Positions 16,102 to 23,618 of a stretch of 31,931 nt of DNA are shown piece by piece (the stretch's first letter is position 1; every line of letters begins with the position of its first letter). Position numbers and translations under genes: made by a program. Location of the stretch: NCBI GenBank assembly GCA_964344435.1, contig CAYFNH010000017.1, positions 1 through 31,931 on the forward strand, read 5' to 3'. Under the pieces are notes generated by a model. That model saw only the letters and a list, made by a program, of their open reading frames with translations. It was not told where the DNA came from and made no database searches. Origin of the DNA: Thiopontia sp964344435 (lineage in GTDB: Bacteria > Pseudomonadota > Gammaproteobacteria > GCF-002020875).

Positions 16102-17217
16102 TTACTTGTCCAATAGTCGTCTGTGGGTCTGGATGGACATCAGGATGCCAAAGGCGGCCATCAATGTCACCATCGAGGTGCCCCCATAGCTGACCATCGG
16201 TAGTGGTAGCCCCACCACCGGGAGCAGGCCGCTGACCATGCCCACATTAACAAAAAAGTAGGTGAAGAAGATCATGGTGATGCCACCTGCCAGCAGACGG
16301 GTATAGGTCTCCTGTGCCTGGGCTGCAATCATCAATCCGCGAAAGATGATGAAGAGATAGAGGGTAAACAGAACCAGAACACCGAACAGGCCAAACTCTT
16401 CGGCCAGTACTGCAAAGATAAAGTCGGTATGGCGTTCCGGCAGAAATTCCAGCTGGGACTGGGTGCCGTTGAGCCAACCCTTGCCGAAGCCGCCTCCGGA
16501 ACCGATGGCAATCTTGGACTGGATGATGTGGTAGCCGGTGCCGCGAGGATCACTCTCCGGGTTGAGAAAGGTGAGCACCCGCTGTTTCTGGTAATCCTTC
16601 ATCAGATAGAGCCAGAGCACCGGCACCATGGCACCACCTGCCGCCACCAGGCCAATAATGATCCGCCAGGAGATGCCGGAGAGAAAGAGGACAAAGAAGC
16701 CGGAGCTGGCAATCAGTAGTGAAGTGCCGAGGTCGGGCTGTTTGGCAATCAGCAGTACCGGAATGATGATCAGCAGGGCTGCCACCAGCTGTTGTCTGGG
16801 AGGGGGGGGAAGTCGGTACTCCGAGAGATAGGCAGCCACCATCATCGGGATGATCAGCTTCATCATCTCGGAGGGTTGAATCAGGAAAACGCCGAGGTTG
16901 AGCCAGCGTTGGGCCCCTTTATGGCTCTCTCCAACGAGCGGTACCGCGATCAGCATCAGCAGTCCGATGATGAAGAGCCAGAGGGTGATGATCTTGAGCC
17001 AGTGCGGAGGGACTTGTGACATCACTACGAGCACGGTGAAGGCGATGCCCAGACGGGTGAGTTGCCGGTTCATCATTGCCAGATCAGCCCCGCTGGCACT
17101 GTAGATTACCAGCAGCCCGAACAGGCTCAGCAGGAGCAGGCCGGTCAGCAGCGGGAGATCGATATGGATTCGCTGCGAGAGGGGGATACGACGTTGGGTC
17201 TGGTCTATGCGTTTCAT
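16102..17217 (-). CDS. rodA: Peptidoglycan glycosyltransferase RodA (MrdB)
   Basis: SEDS-family integral membrane glycosyltransferase that polymerises glycan strands from lipid II during elongation, acting with PBP2. The 371-residue protein starts RIDQTQRRIPLSQRIHIDLPL and shows about ten hydrophobic segments. The SEDS signature GLLPVVGLPLPMVSYGGTSM is near the C-terminus, and the family WLNLGVFLIQPSEMMKL is near residue 105. It overlaps mrdA by four bases. It ends the mre-mrd operon; a 190-base gap holding the long-stem repeat separates it from mltB. Confidence 0.97.
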   Translation of the reverse strand: MKRIDQTQRRIPLSQRIHIDLPLLTGLLLLSLFGLLVIYSASGADLAMMNRQLTRLGIAFTVLVVMSQVPPHWLKIITLWLFIIGLLMLIAVPLVGESHKGAQRWLNLGVFLIQPSEMMKLIIPMMVAAYLSEYRLPPPPRQQLVAALLIIIPVLLIAKQPDLGTSLLIASSGFFVLFLSGISWRIIIGLVAAGGAMVPVLWLYLMKDYQKQRVLTFLNPESDPRGTGYHIIQSKIAIGSGGGFGKGWLNGTQSQLEFLPERHTDFIFAVLAEEFGLFGVLVLFTLYLFIIFRGLMIAAQAQETYTRLLAGGITMIFFTYFFVNVGMVSGLLPVVGLPLPMVSYGGTSMVTLMAAFGILMSIQTHRRLLDK

Positions 17218-19058
17218 CCGCTTTGTCCCAGCAGGTAGCGATCCATGATCTGTTTGGCAATAGGGGCCGCTACCGAGCCGCCATGTCCACCATTCTCGAC
17301 CACGACGGCGACTGCAATTTCCGGATCCTCCAGCGGAGCAAAGGCAACGAAGAGTGCGTGGTCACGCAGATGTTCGGGGATCTCATCCTCGTTGTACTCC
17401 TCATCCTGTTTTACCGTATAGACCTGCGCTGTTCCGGTCTTGCCGGCAATGGTGTATTTGGATTTCCGTCCAATGCGTTTGGCGGTACCCCGTTTGCTGT
17501 GTACGACCCGCCGCATCGACTCGAACACCTGATCCCAGTTCTTTTGATCCAGCACCTGCACCTGATTCAGGGGTTGATAGGGTTGCAATAGTGGGGTCTC
17601 TGCACCAGCGCCCCGGGTTGCATAGAGTAGATGGGATTGCATGCGCTGTCCCTGGTTGGCAAGGGTTGCTATCGCCGAGGCCAACTGTAACGGAGTGGTG
17701 GTGAAGAAGCCTTGACCAATCCCTACGCTGAGCGTCTCTCCTGGATACCAGGGCTCCTCGCGATGGGTCTCTTTCCAGCTTCTGGAGGGCATCACCCCGG
17801 GTTGCTCTCCGGTGATGTCGGCACCGGTACGTGAACCGAAGCCAAACTGCGTCATGTACTGGTGGATCGAATCAATTCCCATCTTGAAAGCAAGGTCATA
17901 GAAATAGACGTCACACGATTCGACAATGGCCTTGTCTACATCGGTTTTTCCATGGCCACGCTTTTTCCAGTCGCGGTATTTGTGTTTGTACCCCTTGATC
18001 CGGTACCAGCCGGGGCACCAGGTCTGCTCTTCCGGGTGGGTGTGTCCCAACTCCAGCCCGGCCAGTGCAACCAGTGGCTTGATGGTGGATCCGGGAGGGT
18101 ATTGTCCCCGCAAAAAACGGTTGAAGAGGGGGCGCTCCCGGGAGTCACGCAGCTGTTGGTAATCTTTGCTACTGATGCCATTGACAAAGAGGTTGGCATT
18201 GAAGGAGGGCTTGCTCACCATGGAGAGAATTTCACCACTCTTCGGGTTGATGGCAACGGCCGCCCCCCGGTAGTGTCCCATGGCCTCGATGGCGATGGCT
18301 TGCAGATTACTGTCGATGGTCAGGTAGATGTCATCCCCATGTGTGGGTTGAGTCTCTTCAAGCGTACGGATTACCCGACCCAACACATCACTCTCTACCT
18401 GTTGAACCCCCGGTGTTCCATGGAGGATTCCCTCGTAGTAGTGTTCGATGCCGGTTTTTCCAATGTGTTCGGTTGCCTGGTAGAGAACCGGGTCGAGCTC
18501 CTGCAGCTCCTGTTCATTGATGCGGCCGATATAGCCGATCAGGTGGGCGCTGAGTGCAAACAGGGGGTAGTGACGTGACTGGTAGTCCTGTATCGCAACC
18601 CCGGGGAACTGGTGGCGGTTGACCTCAAAACGGGCAACCTCCTCCGGGTTGAGAGAAAACAGGAGTGGAACGGCCTTGAAACGGCGTGAACGTTTGCGCT
18701 CCTTGTGAAAACGTTCCAGGTCCTCCTCGTCGATCGGGAGCAAGCGCTGCAGCTGTTGCAGGGTGAGGTCGAGATCCTCCACCTTGCTCGGGGTGATTTC
18801 AAGGCGGAAGGTGGTGCGATTGTTCGCCAGTATGATGCCGTTGCGGTCATAGATTCTCCCGCGACTCGGGGCGAGGGCGATGGTGTGCATTCGGTTGTCA
18901 TCGGAGAGGGTGCTGTAGTGGTGGTGTTGGGTGATCTGCAGATTTACCATGCGAGCCACCAGAACCAGAACCATCGCCACTACAAAGGCTGTCGCAACCA
19001 CTACCCGGTTGCGGAACATCCTGGATTCATGGCGGTGATCCTTGATTGCCGGAATCAT
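17214..19058 (-). CDS. mrdA: Penicillin-binding protein 2 (MrdA), elongation-specific transpeptidase
   Basis: Class B penicillin-binding protein that cross-links new lateral-wall peptidoglycan with RodA. The start at 19058 (MIPAIKDHRHESRMF) overlaps mreD by four bases (ATGA) and gives 614 residues; the reading frame stays open upstream but only as a shadow of mreD. One transmembrane helix is at about 19-40, the pedestal domain at about 60-235 and the transpeptidase after 245. Active-site motifs are STIK (324-327), SCD (381-383) and KTGT (540-543). The sequence WYPGETLSVGIGQGF is typical of PBP2. Confidence 0.97.
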   Translation of the reverse strand: MIPAIKDHRHESRMFRNRVVVATAFVVAMVLVLVARMVNLQITQHHHYSTLSDDNRMHTIALAPSRGRIYDRNGIILANNRTTFRLEITPSKVEDLDLTLQQLQRLLPIDEEDLERFHKERKRSRRFKAVPLLFSLNPEEVARFEVNRHQFPGVAIQDYQSRHYPLFALSAHLIGYIGRINEQELQELDPVLYQATEHIGKTGIEHYYEGILHGTPGVQQVESDVLGRVIRTLEETQPTHGDDIYLTIDSNLQAIAIEAMGHYRGAAVAINPKSGEILSMVSKPSFNANLFVNGISSKDYQQLRDSRERPLFNRFLRGQYPPGSTIKPLVALAGLELGHTHPEEQTWCPGWYRIKGYKHKYRDWKKRGHGKTDVDKAIVESCDVYFYDLAFKMGIDSIHQYMTQFGFGSRTGADITGEQPGVMPSRSWKETHREEPWYPGETLSVGIGQGFFTTTPLQLASAIATLANQGQRMQSHLLYATRGAGAETPLLQPYQPLNQVQVLDQKNWDQVFESMRRVVHSKRGTAKRIGRKSKYTIAGKTGTAQVYTVKQDEEYNEDEIPEHLRDHALFVAFAPLEDPEIAVAVVVENGGHGGSVAAPIAKQIMDRYLLGQSG

Positions 19059-19543
19059 GATTGTTGATAAGGGTGTAGCAGACGATCCCCCAGCAGGTAC
19101 AGAAGGGGCCAGCACAGTGGGGTGGTGAGCAATGGTCCCCAGAACGACCACCCCGCAACGGTTCCATCGGTAGTGCGATGCACCAGGTATTCCAGTATCA
19201 GGTTGGCGGCAACAATCAGGGTCAGAATCAGCATCTGCTGGACGATGGCAAAGAGACGAAAGCGCTGGTGAAACAGCAGAGCGATGTAGGTGGTGAAGGC
19301 ACAGCTCAAAGCGTGCACTCCCAGCAGTGATCCGGTCATAGCGTCTGCCAGTGCGCCGATGACCCAGCTGCGAAGAATACCGCTCTGCAGGGGCAGGTAG
19401 ACCCCCACATAGAACAGCACCAGCGTGAGCCAGTGGGGGCGCATTGGGCGTAGCCACTCCGGTAGCGGCAGCAGTGTGAGCACAATCGCGCCTGCAAGCA
19501 ACAGGAGTATGGTGCCACCATAGCGTCTATTTGAGGGGCTCAT
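19055..19543 (-). CDS. mreD: Rod shape-determining protein MreD
   Basis: Small inner-membrane protein of the elongasome that bridges MreC and other members. The start at 19543 (MSPSNRRYGG) gives a four-base overlap with mreC (ATGA) and 162 residues, the usual size; an upstream ATG at 19582 would overlap mreC by over 40 bases and is not preferred. About five hydrophobic helices are visible, with family-typical PHWLTLVLFYVGVYLP and IGALADAMTGSLLG. It overlaps mrdA by four bases. Confidence 0.95.
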   Translation of the reverse strand: MSPSNRRYGGTILLLLAGAIVLTLLPLPEWLRPMRPHWLTLVLFYVGVYLPLQSGILRSWVIGALADAMTGSLLGVHALSCAFTTYIALLFHQRFRLFAIVQQMLILTLIVAANLILEYLVHRTTDGTVAGWSFWGPLLTTPLCWPLLYLLGDRLLHPYQQS

Positions 19544-20424
19544 CGCTTCTGCTCTGCAGGTTTTGCGAGGGAGGCGGGCCATACCAGCAGGACCTCCCGG
19601 CTGCGCTCGAGATTGGCTGCTGCCCGCAGGCTGGCGTGGGCAAACCGGGCCCCTTCCACACTGTCCACAATGTCTACCGAACCGACCGGATAGCCATAGG
19701 GGAAACGTCCTCCCAGGCCTGAGGTGATAAAGGTATCTCCAACAATCAGGTCGCTATCCGTCGGGATGAAGCGGAGTTTCAGCTGATTGGGGTGGCCGGT
19801 ACCGATGGCAATCGAACGCAAGCCATTGCGGCGGTTCTGAACCGGTATGGCGTGGTGTGGTGAGGAGAGCAGTAGTGCGGTGCTGGAGTGGCGGGCGGTA
19901 CGAACAATCTGCCCCATGATACCGTTTGCGTCCATCAGGGGTTGTCCTACATAGACTCCATCCTGTTCGCCCTTGTTGAGCACGATCTCCTGACTGTAGG
20001 CATCGAGGTCGATGGAGACGATCTCTGCCAGCCGTACCCGGTCCTCCTGATGGGTGGTGCCGTAGATGAAGGAGGCGTTGAGCAACTTTCTCAGGCGGCT
20101 GTTTTCTGCCTCGAAGGCCTCTTGTTTTTGTAGATTATGCTGCAGCAGCAGGACGCGGCTGCGCAGGCTGGCATTCTCCTCCTGCAGCGACTCCCGGGAT
20201 TGGATCCCCTCGGAGAGCCAGTTGAAAATGGTGCGGGGCAGGCTGACCAGTTGTTGCGCAGGGTGCACGGCGGTCTCTACCCAACTGCGCAACAGATGCT
20301 CCTTGTGAAAGCGGTGATCCACTGCAATCAATACCAGGGAGAGCAGTGCTACCACCACAATCTTGAGGGTTAGGGTGTCCCCCCGTTTGAAGATGGCTCC
20401 GCGAGTGGCGGCGTTGTCAGGCAC
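19540..20424 (-). CDS. mreC: Rod shape-determining protein MreC
   Basis: Bitopic inner-membrane protein whose periplasmic part activates PBP2 in the elongasome. The 294-residue protein has a transmembrane helix at about 19-37, a coiled coil at about 72-115 (SLQEENASLRSRVLLLQ and onward) and two beta-barrel subdomains typical of MreC, with DLDAYSQEIVLNKGEQDGVYVGQPL and GDTFITSGLGGRFPYGYPVG. It starts with GTG eight bases after mreB without a clear ribosome site. Its stop overlaps the mreD start. Confidence 0.95.
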   Translation of the reverse strand: MPDNAATRGAIFKRGDTLTLKIVVVALLSLVLIAVDHRFHKEHLLRSWVETAVHPAQQLVSLPRTIFNWLSEGIQSRESLQEENASLRSRVLLLQHNLQKQEAFEAENSRLRKLLNASFIYGTTHQEDRVRLAEIVSIDLDAYSQEIVLNKGEQDGVYVGQPLMDANGIMGQIVRTARHSSTALLLSSPHHAIPVQNRRNGLRSIAIGTGHPNQLKLRFIPTDSDLIVGDTFITSGLGGRFPYGYPVGSVDIVDSVEGARFAHASLRAAANLERSREVLLVWPASLAKPAEQKR

Positions 20425-20432
20425 AGCGTAAA

Positions 20433-21473
20433 TCAGTCACTGAGGAAAGAGGCACTCCCCATCTCGTCCATCAACTCCAGAGCACGGCCCCCTCCGCGGG
20501 CAACACAGGTGAGCGGATCCTCTGCCACGGTTACCGGCAGGCCGGTCTCCTCGGTCAGCAACCGATCCAGATCACGCAGCAGTGCACCACCACCGGTCAG
20601 TACCATGCCGCGTTCGGAGATGTCACCTGCCAGCTCGGGTGGGGTACGCTCGAGTGCATCACGTACCGCCCGGATAATCTCCGAGAGCGGCTCCTGCAAT
20701 GACTCCAGGATCTCATTGCTGTTGACGGTGAAGGCGCGGGGAATCCCTTCGGCCAGATTGCGTCCGCGCACCTCGATCTCGTTGATTTCGTCACCGGGAA
20801 AGGCACTGCCGATCTCCATCTTGATGCGCTCGGCGGTAGCCTCACCGATCAGACTGCCGTAGTTGCGTTTTACGTAGCTTACGATCGACTCATCAAAGCG
20901 GTCGCCTCCGACACGAACCGAGGCGGAGTAGACCACGCCGGCCAGTGAGATGATTGCTACCTCGGTAGTTCCACCACCGATATCAACCACCATCGACCCT
21001 CCGGGCTGTTCTACCGGCAGACCGGCACCAATCGCAGCGGCCATCGGCTCTTCGATCAGATGTACCTCGCGGGCACCAGCGCCCTCGGCCGACTCCTTGA
21101 TGGCACGGCGTTCCACCTGGGTAGCACCACAAGGGACACAGACCAGTACACGGGGACTGGGCTTGAAGAAGCGGTTCTCGTGCACCTTGCGGATAAAGTA
21201 CTGCAGCATCTTCTCGGTGATGTTGAAGTCGGCAATCACCCCATCCTTGAGAGGGCGAATGGCGGTAATGTTGCCCGGGGTACGGCCCAACATGCGCTTG
21301 GCTTCGGCGCCGACTGCGGCAATCGATTTGTTGCCGCGCCCCTCTTCACGGATAGCGACAACCGAAGGCTCATCCAGAATGATCCCCTGGTTTCTTACAT
21401 AAACCAGTGTGTTAGCCGTTCCCAAGTCGATTGAGAGGTCATTGGAGAACATTCCGAACAGGCGTCCAAACAT
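20433..21473 (-). CDS. mreB: Rod shape-determining protein MreB (bacterial actin)
   Basis: Actin-like ATPase that forms membrane-bound filaments guiding lateral-wall synthesis. The 346-residue length is standard. The N-terminal MFGRLFGMFSNDL is an amphipathic membrane helix. Actin-fold motifs are visible: phosphate-1 DLGTANTLVY, phosphate-2 DIGGGTTEVAI and the adenosine motif LTGGGALLRDLD. AAGG seven bases before the ATG is a good ribosome site. First gene of mreBCD-mrdA-rodA; the leader contains two 9-base direct repeats. Confidence 0.98.
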   Translation of the reverse strand: MFGRLFGMFSNDLSIDLGTANTLVYVRNQGIILDEPSVVAIREEGRGNKSIAAVGAEAKRMLGRTPGNITAIRPLKDGVIADFNITEKMLQYFIRKVHENRFFKPSPRVLVCVPCGATQVERRAIKESAEGAGAREVHLIEEPMAAAIGAGLPVEQPGGSMVVDIGGGTTEVAIISLAGVVYSASVRVGGDRFDESIVSYVKRNYGSLIGEATAERIKMEIGSAFPGDEINEIEVRGRNLAEGIPRAFTVNSNEILESLQEPLSEIIRAVRDALERTPPELAGDISERGMVLTGGGALLRDLDRLLTEETGLPVTVAEDPLTCVARGGGRALELMDEMGSASFLSD

Positions 21474-21485
21474 CGTATTTCCTTG

Positions 21486-21505
21486 CTGATAGTTTACTGA
21501 TAGTT
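21486..21505. repeat. Two direct 9-base repeats in the mreB leader
   Basis: CTGATAGTT occurs at 21486-21494 and 21497-21505, an 11-base period, close to one DNA helical turn. On the mreB-coding strand it reads AACTATCAG twice, starting 13 bases upstream of the ATG. It could be a protein binding site or simply chance. Confidence 0.5.
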
Positions 21506-21596
21506 ATGGCTGGAGTGAAAAAACCGGAAGACTCTACCAGCCGTACCTGTCAGGAGCAACCAGTAAGGCGAGGAGCGCACTGAATCGTCACTATTG

Positions 21597-21624
21597 TTGT
21601 AGCCACTATGGGAGAGGTTATGCT
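21597..21624 (+). promoter_or_regulatory. Weak candidate promoter for gatCAB
   Basis: TTGTAG (21597-21602) and TATGCT (21619-21624) are separated by 16 bases, about 80 bases before gatC. Three and four bases match the sigma-70 consensus boxes. The 229-base mreB-gatC gap must hold divergent promoters, but neither is clear. Confidence 0.25.
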
Positions 21625-21702
21625 ACTTTTACCCGCTTTATCTGCGGGCATCCTCGGTTGTCCAGCGGTATCTGATGTGGAAGCAGAATCAGGATATCTT
21701 TT

Positions 21703-21990
21703 ATGTCACTTGAAAAACAGGATGTTGAGAAGATTGCCCACCTTGCCCGGTTGGCAATCGATGAATCGGCCATTCCCGGCTATGCGCAGGACCTGTCGGG
21801 AATTCTCGGTCTGGTCGATCAGATGAATGCGGTCGATACCGACGGGGTAGAGCCACTGGCCCATCCACATGATGCGATCCAGCGTCTGCGTGAGGATCTG
21901 GTTACTGAACAGGACCAACGTGAGTTGCTGCAGTCCAATGCGCCGCAGACCGACTCTGGTCTGTTCCTCGTTCCAAAAGTGATTGAATAG
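21703..21990 (+). CDS. gatC: Aspartyl/glutamyl-tRNA amidotransferase subunit C (GatC)
   Basis: Smallest subunit of GatCAB, which converts mischarged Glu-tRNA(Gln) and/or Asp-tRNA(Asn) to the amide form; GatC wraps the GatA-GatB interface. The 95-residue length is normal and the sequence holds the family VEKIAHLARLAI, GVEPLAHP and a C-terminal FLVPKVIE. AGGA lies nine bases before the ATG. The gene is divergent from mreB, and its TAG stop directly abuts the long-stem repeat that separates it from gatA. Confidence 0.96.
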   Translation: MSLEKQDVEKIAHLARLAIDESAIPGYAQDLSGILGLVDQMNAVDTDGVEPLAHPHDAIQRLREDLVTEQDQRELLQSNAPQTDSGLFLVPKVIE

Positions 21991-22116
21991 CAGTAATCGC
22001 CCAATTTACCCCTGTGCAGCTGCAATAGCGCTGTTTGAAAATGGTCATTTACACTCGTAAGCCCACATTTTCTGCCTTGCTCCCGGGTTGCACAGAAACA
22101 ATCTGAACGGTTACTG
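21991..22116. repeat. Long-stem intergenic repeat, copy 2 (gatC-gatA)
   Basis: Inverted structure homologous to 15969-16089, read in the opposite genomic direction. The outer arms CAGTAATCG (21991-21999) and CGGTTACTG (22108-22116) pair with one wobble. CTGTGCA (22012-22018) pairs with TGCACAG, which ends at 22094. The 36-base core between GAAAATG (22037-22043) and CATTTTC (22066-22072) matches the copy-1 core at 31 of 36 positions. The second stem differs in sequence from copy 1 (CTGAAAT with ATTTCAG there) but still pairs, which is compensatory change. It starts at the base after the gatC stop and ends 35 bases before gatA. Confidence 0.85.
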
Positions 22117-22130
22117 ATCAGCCAAAATAT

Positions 22131-22144
22131 CAAGCAACAAGCAA
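22131..22144 (+). repeat. Two tandem CAAGCAA heptamers before gatA
   Basis: Two perfect CAAGCAA units end seven bases before the gatA ATG, where a ribosome binding site would be expected; no Shine-Dalgarno sequence is present. The same heptamer, three times, precedes mltB. Confidence 0.85.
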
Positions 22145-22151
22145 AAATAGA

Positions 22152-23618
22152 ATGAAAGAGAAGACACTCACAGAACTCTCGACGATGCTGCAGAACAAGG
22201 AGGCATCGAGCGTGGAGTTGACTCAATATTATCTGGATCGCATCGAGCGGCTGGATGGTGGACTCAACAGCTTTATCTCGGTAACTGCAGAGGCTGCAAT
22301 CGAGCAGGCGCAGGCCGCGGATGTGCAGATCGCTGCCGGTGAGGCAGGGCCACTGACCGGGCTGCCAATGGCACACAAGGATATCTTCTGCACCCAGGGA
22401 GTGCGTACCTCCTGTGGTTCGAAGATGCTCGATAATTTTGTTGCCCCCTACAACGCCACGGTGGTGGAGAAGATTGGTGATGCCGGGATGGTGATGCTGG
22501 GCAAAACCAATATGGATGAGTTTGCAATGGGCTCCTCCAACGAGACCAGTTTCTACGGGGCTGTGAGCAATCCATGGAATACCGACTACGTACCGGGTGG
22601 CTCCTCCGGTGGTTCGGCAGCGGCAGTGGCGGCACGGTTGGCGCCGGTTGCGACTGGTACCGATACCGGTGGTTCAATTCGTCAACCGGCGGCGCTGTGT
22701 GGCATCACCGGGCTGAAACCCACCTACGGACGAGTCTCCCGTTGGGGAATGATTGCCTTTGCCTCCAGTCTCGATCAGGGCGGTCCGATGGCACAAAGTG
22801 CCGAGGATGCTGCGCTGCTGATGAATGCAATGGCCGGGTTTGACTCCAGGGATTCCACCAGTATTGATCGTGAGGTACCGGATTACACCGCAACCCTCAA
22901 TGACTCTCTGCAGGGGGTGAAGATCGGGGTCCCTTCCGAGTACTTTAGTGAAGGGCTCGATGGTGGGGTGGAGAATGCGGTGCAGGAGGCGATTGCCGAA
23001 TACCGCAAGATGGGGGCTGAAGTGGTGGATATTGAGCTGCCCAACACCAATCTCGCGGTACCGACCTACTATGTGGTCGCGCCTGCAGAGTGCTCTTCCA
23101 ACCTCTCCCGCTATGATGGAGTCCGTTTTGGTCACCGCTGTGCAGACCCCAAGGATCTGGAGGATCTCTACAAGCGCTCGCGTGGTGAAGGCTTTGGGGA
23201 TGAGGTGAAGCGCCGCATCATGATCGGTGCCTATACCCTCTCCGCCGGATACTATGATGCCTACTATCTGAAGGCACAACGTCTGCGTCGTCTGATCAGC
23301 GAGGATTTCCAGAAGGCCTTCGAGAAGGTTGATGTGATCATGGGGCCGGTGACTCCGAACACCGCATTCCGCAAGGGCGAGAAGGCGGATGATCCGGTAT
23401 CGATGTACCTCTCCGATATCTACACCATTGCGGTCAATCTGGCCGGGCTGCCGGGGATGTCGATCCCGGCTGGCTTCAGTGACGAGATGCCGGTTGGACT
23501 ACAGTTGATTGGCAACCACTTCAGTGAAGCCAAACTACTCAATCTGGCCCACCAATATCAGTTGGCGACCGACTGGCACCGTGTGCTGCCCGCGTATGCA
23601 GAAGGGGAGGTGAAGTAA
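22152..23618 (+). CDS. gatA: Aspartyl/glutamyl-tRNA amidotransferase subunit A (GatA)
   Basis: Glutaminase subunit of GatCAB and a member of the amidase-signature family; it releases ammonia from glutamine for the amidation done in GatB. The 488-residue protein has the amidase triad: Lys76 (GLPMAHKDIF), the cis-serine Ser151 in GGSSGGSAAAV and the nucleophile Ser175 in GTDTGGSIRQPA. These positions agree closely with characterised GatA proteins. Translation seems to use CAAGCAA repeats instead of a ribosome binding site. The stop overlaps the gatB start by one base (TAATG). Confidence 0.97.
   Translation: MKEKTLTELSTMLQNKEASSVELTQYYLDRIERLDGGLNSFISVTAEAAIEQAQAADVQIAAGEAGPLTGLPMAHKDIFCTQGVRTSCGSKMLDNFVAPYNATVVEKIGDAGMVMLGKTNMDEFAMGSSNETSFYGAVSNPWNTDYVPGGSSGGSAAAVAARLAPVATGTDTGGSIRQPAALCGITGLKPTYGRVSRWGMIAFASSLDQGGPMAQSAEDAALLMNAMAGFDSRDSTSIDREVPDYTATLNDSLQGVKIGVPSEYFSEGLDGGVENAVQEAIAEYRKMGAEVVDIELPNTNLAVPTYYVVAPAECSSNLSRYDGVRFGHRCADPKDLEDLYKRSRGEGFGDEVKRRIMIGAYTLSAGYYDAYYLKAQRLRRLISEDFQKAFEKVDVIMGPVTPNTAFRKGEKADDPVSMYLSDIYTIAVNLAGLPGMSIPAGFSDEMPVGLQLIGNHFSEAKLLNLAHQYQLATDWHRVLPAYAEGEVK

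Noticed and set aside
17862..18578. 238-residue plus-strand frame within mrdA
   Set aside because: It is antisense to the PBP2 transpeptidase domain; no motif or ribosome site.
19059..19457. 133-codon N-terminal extension of PBP2
   Set aside because: It is an out-of-frame reading of mreD with no membrane or PBP features; the start at 19058 has the usual four-base overlap.
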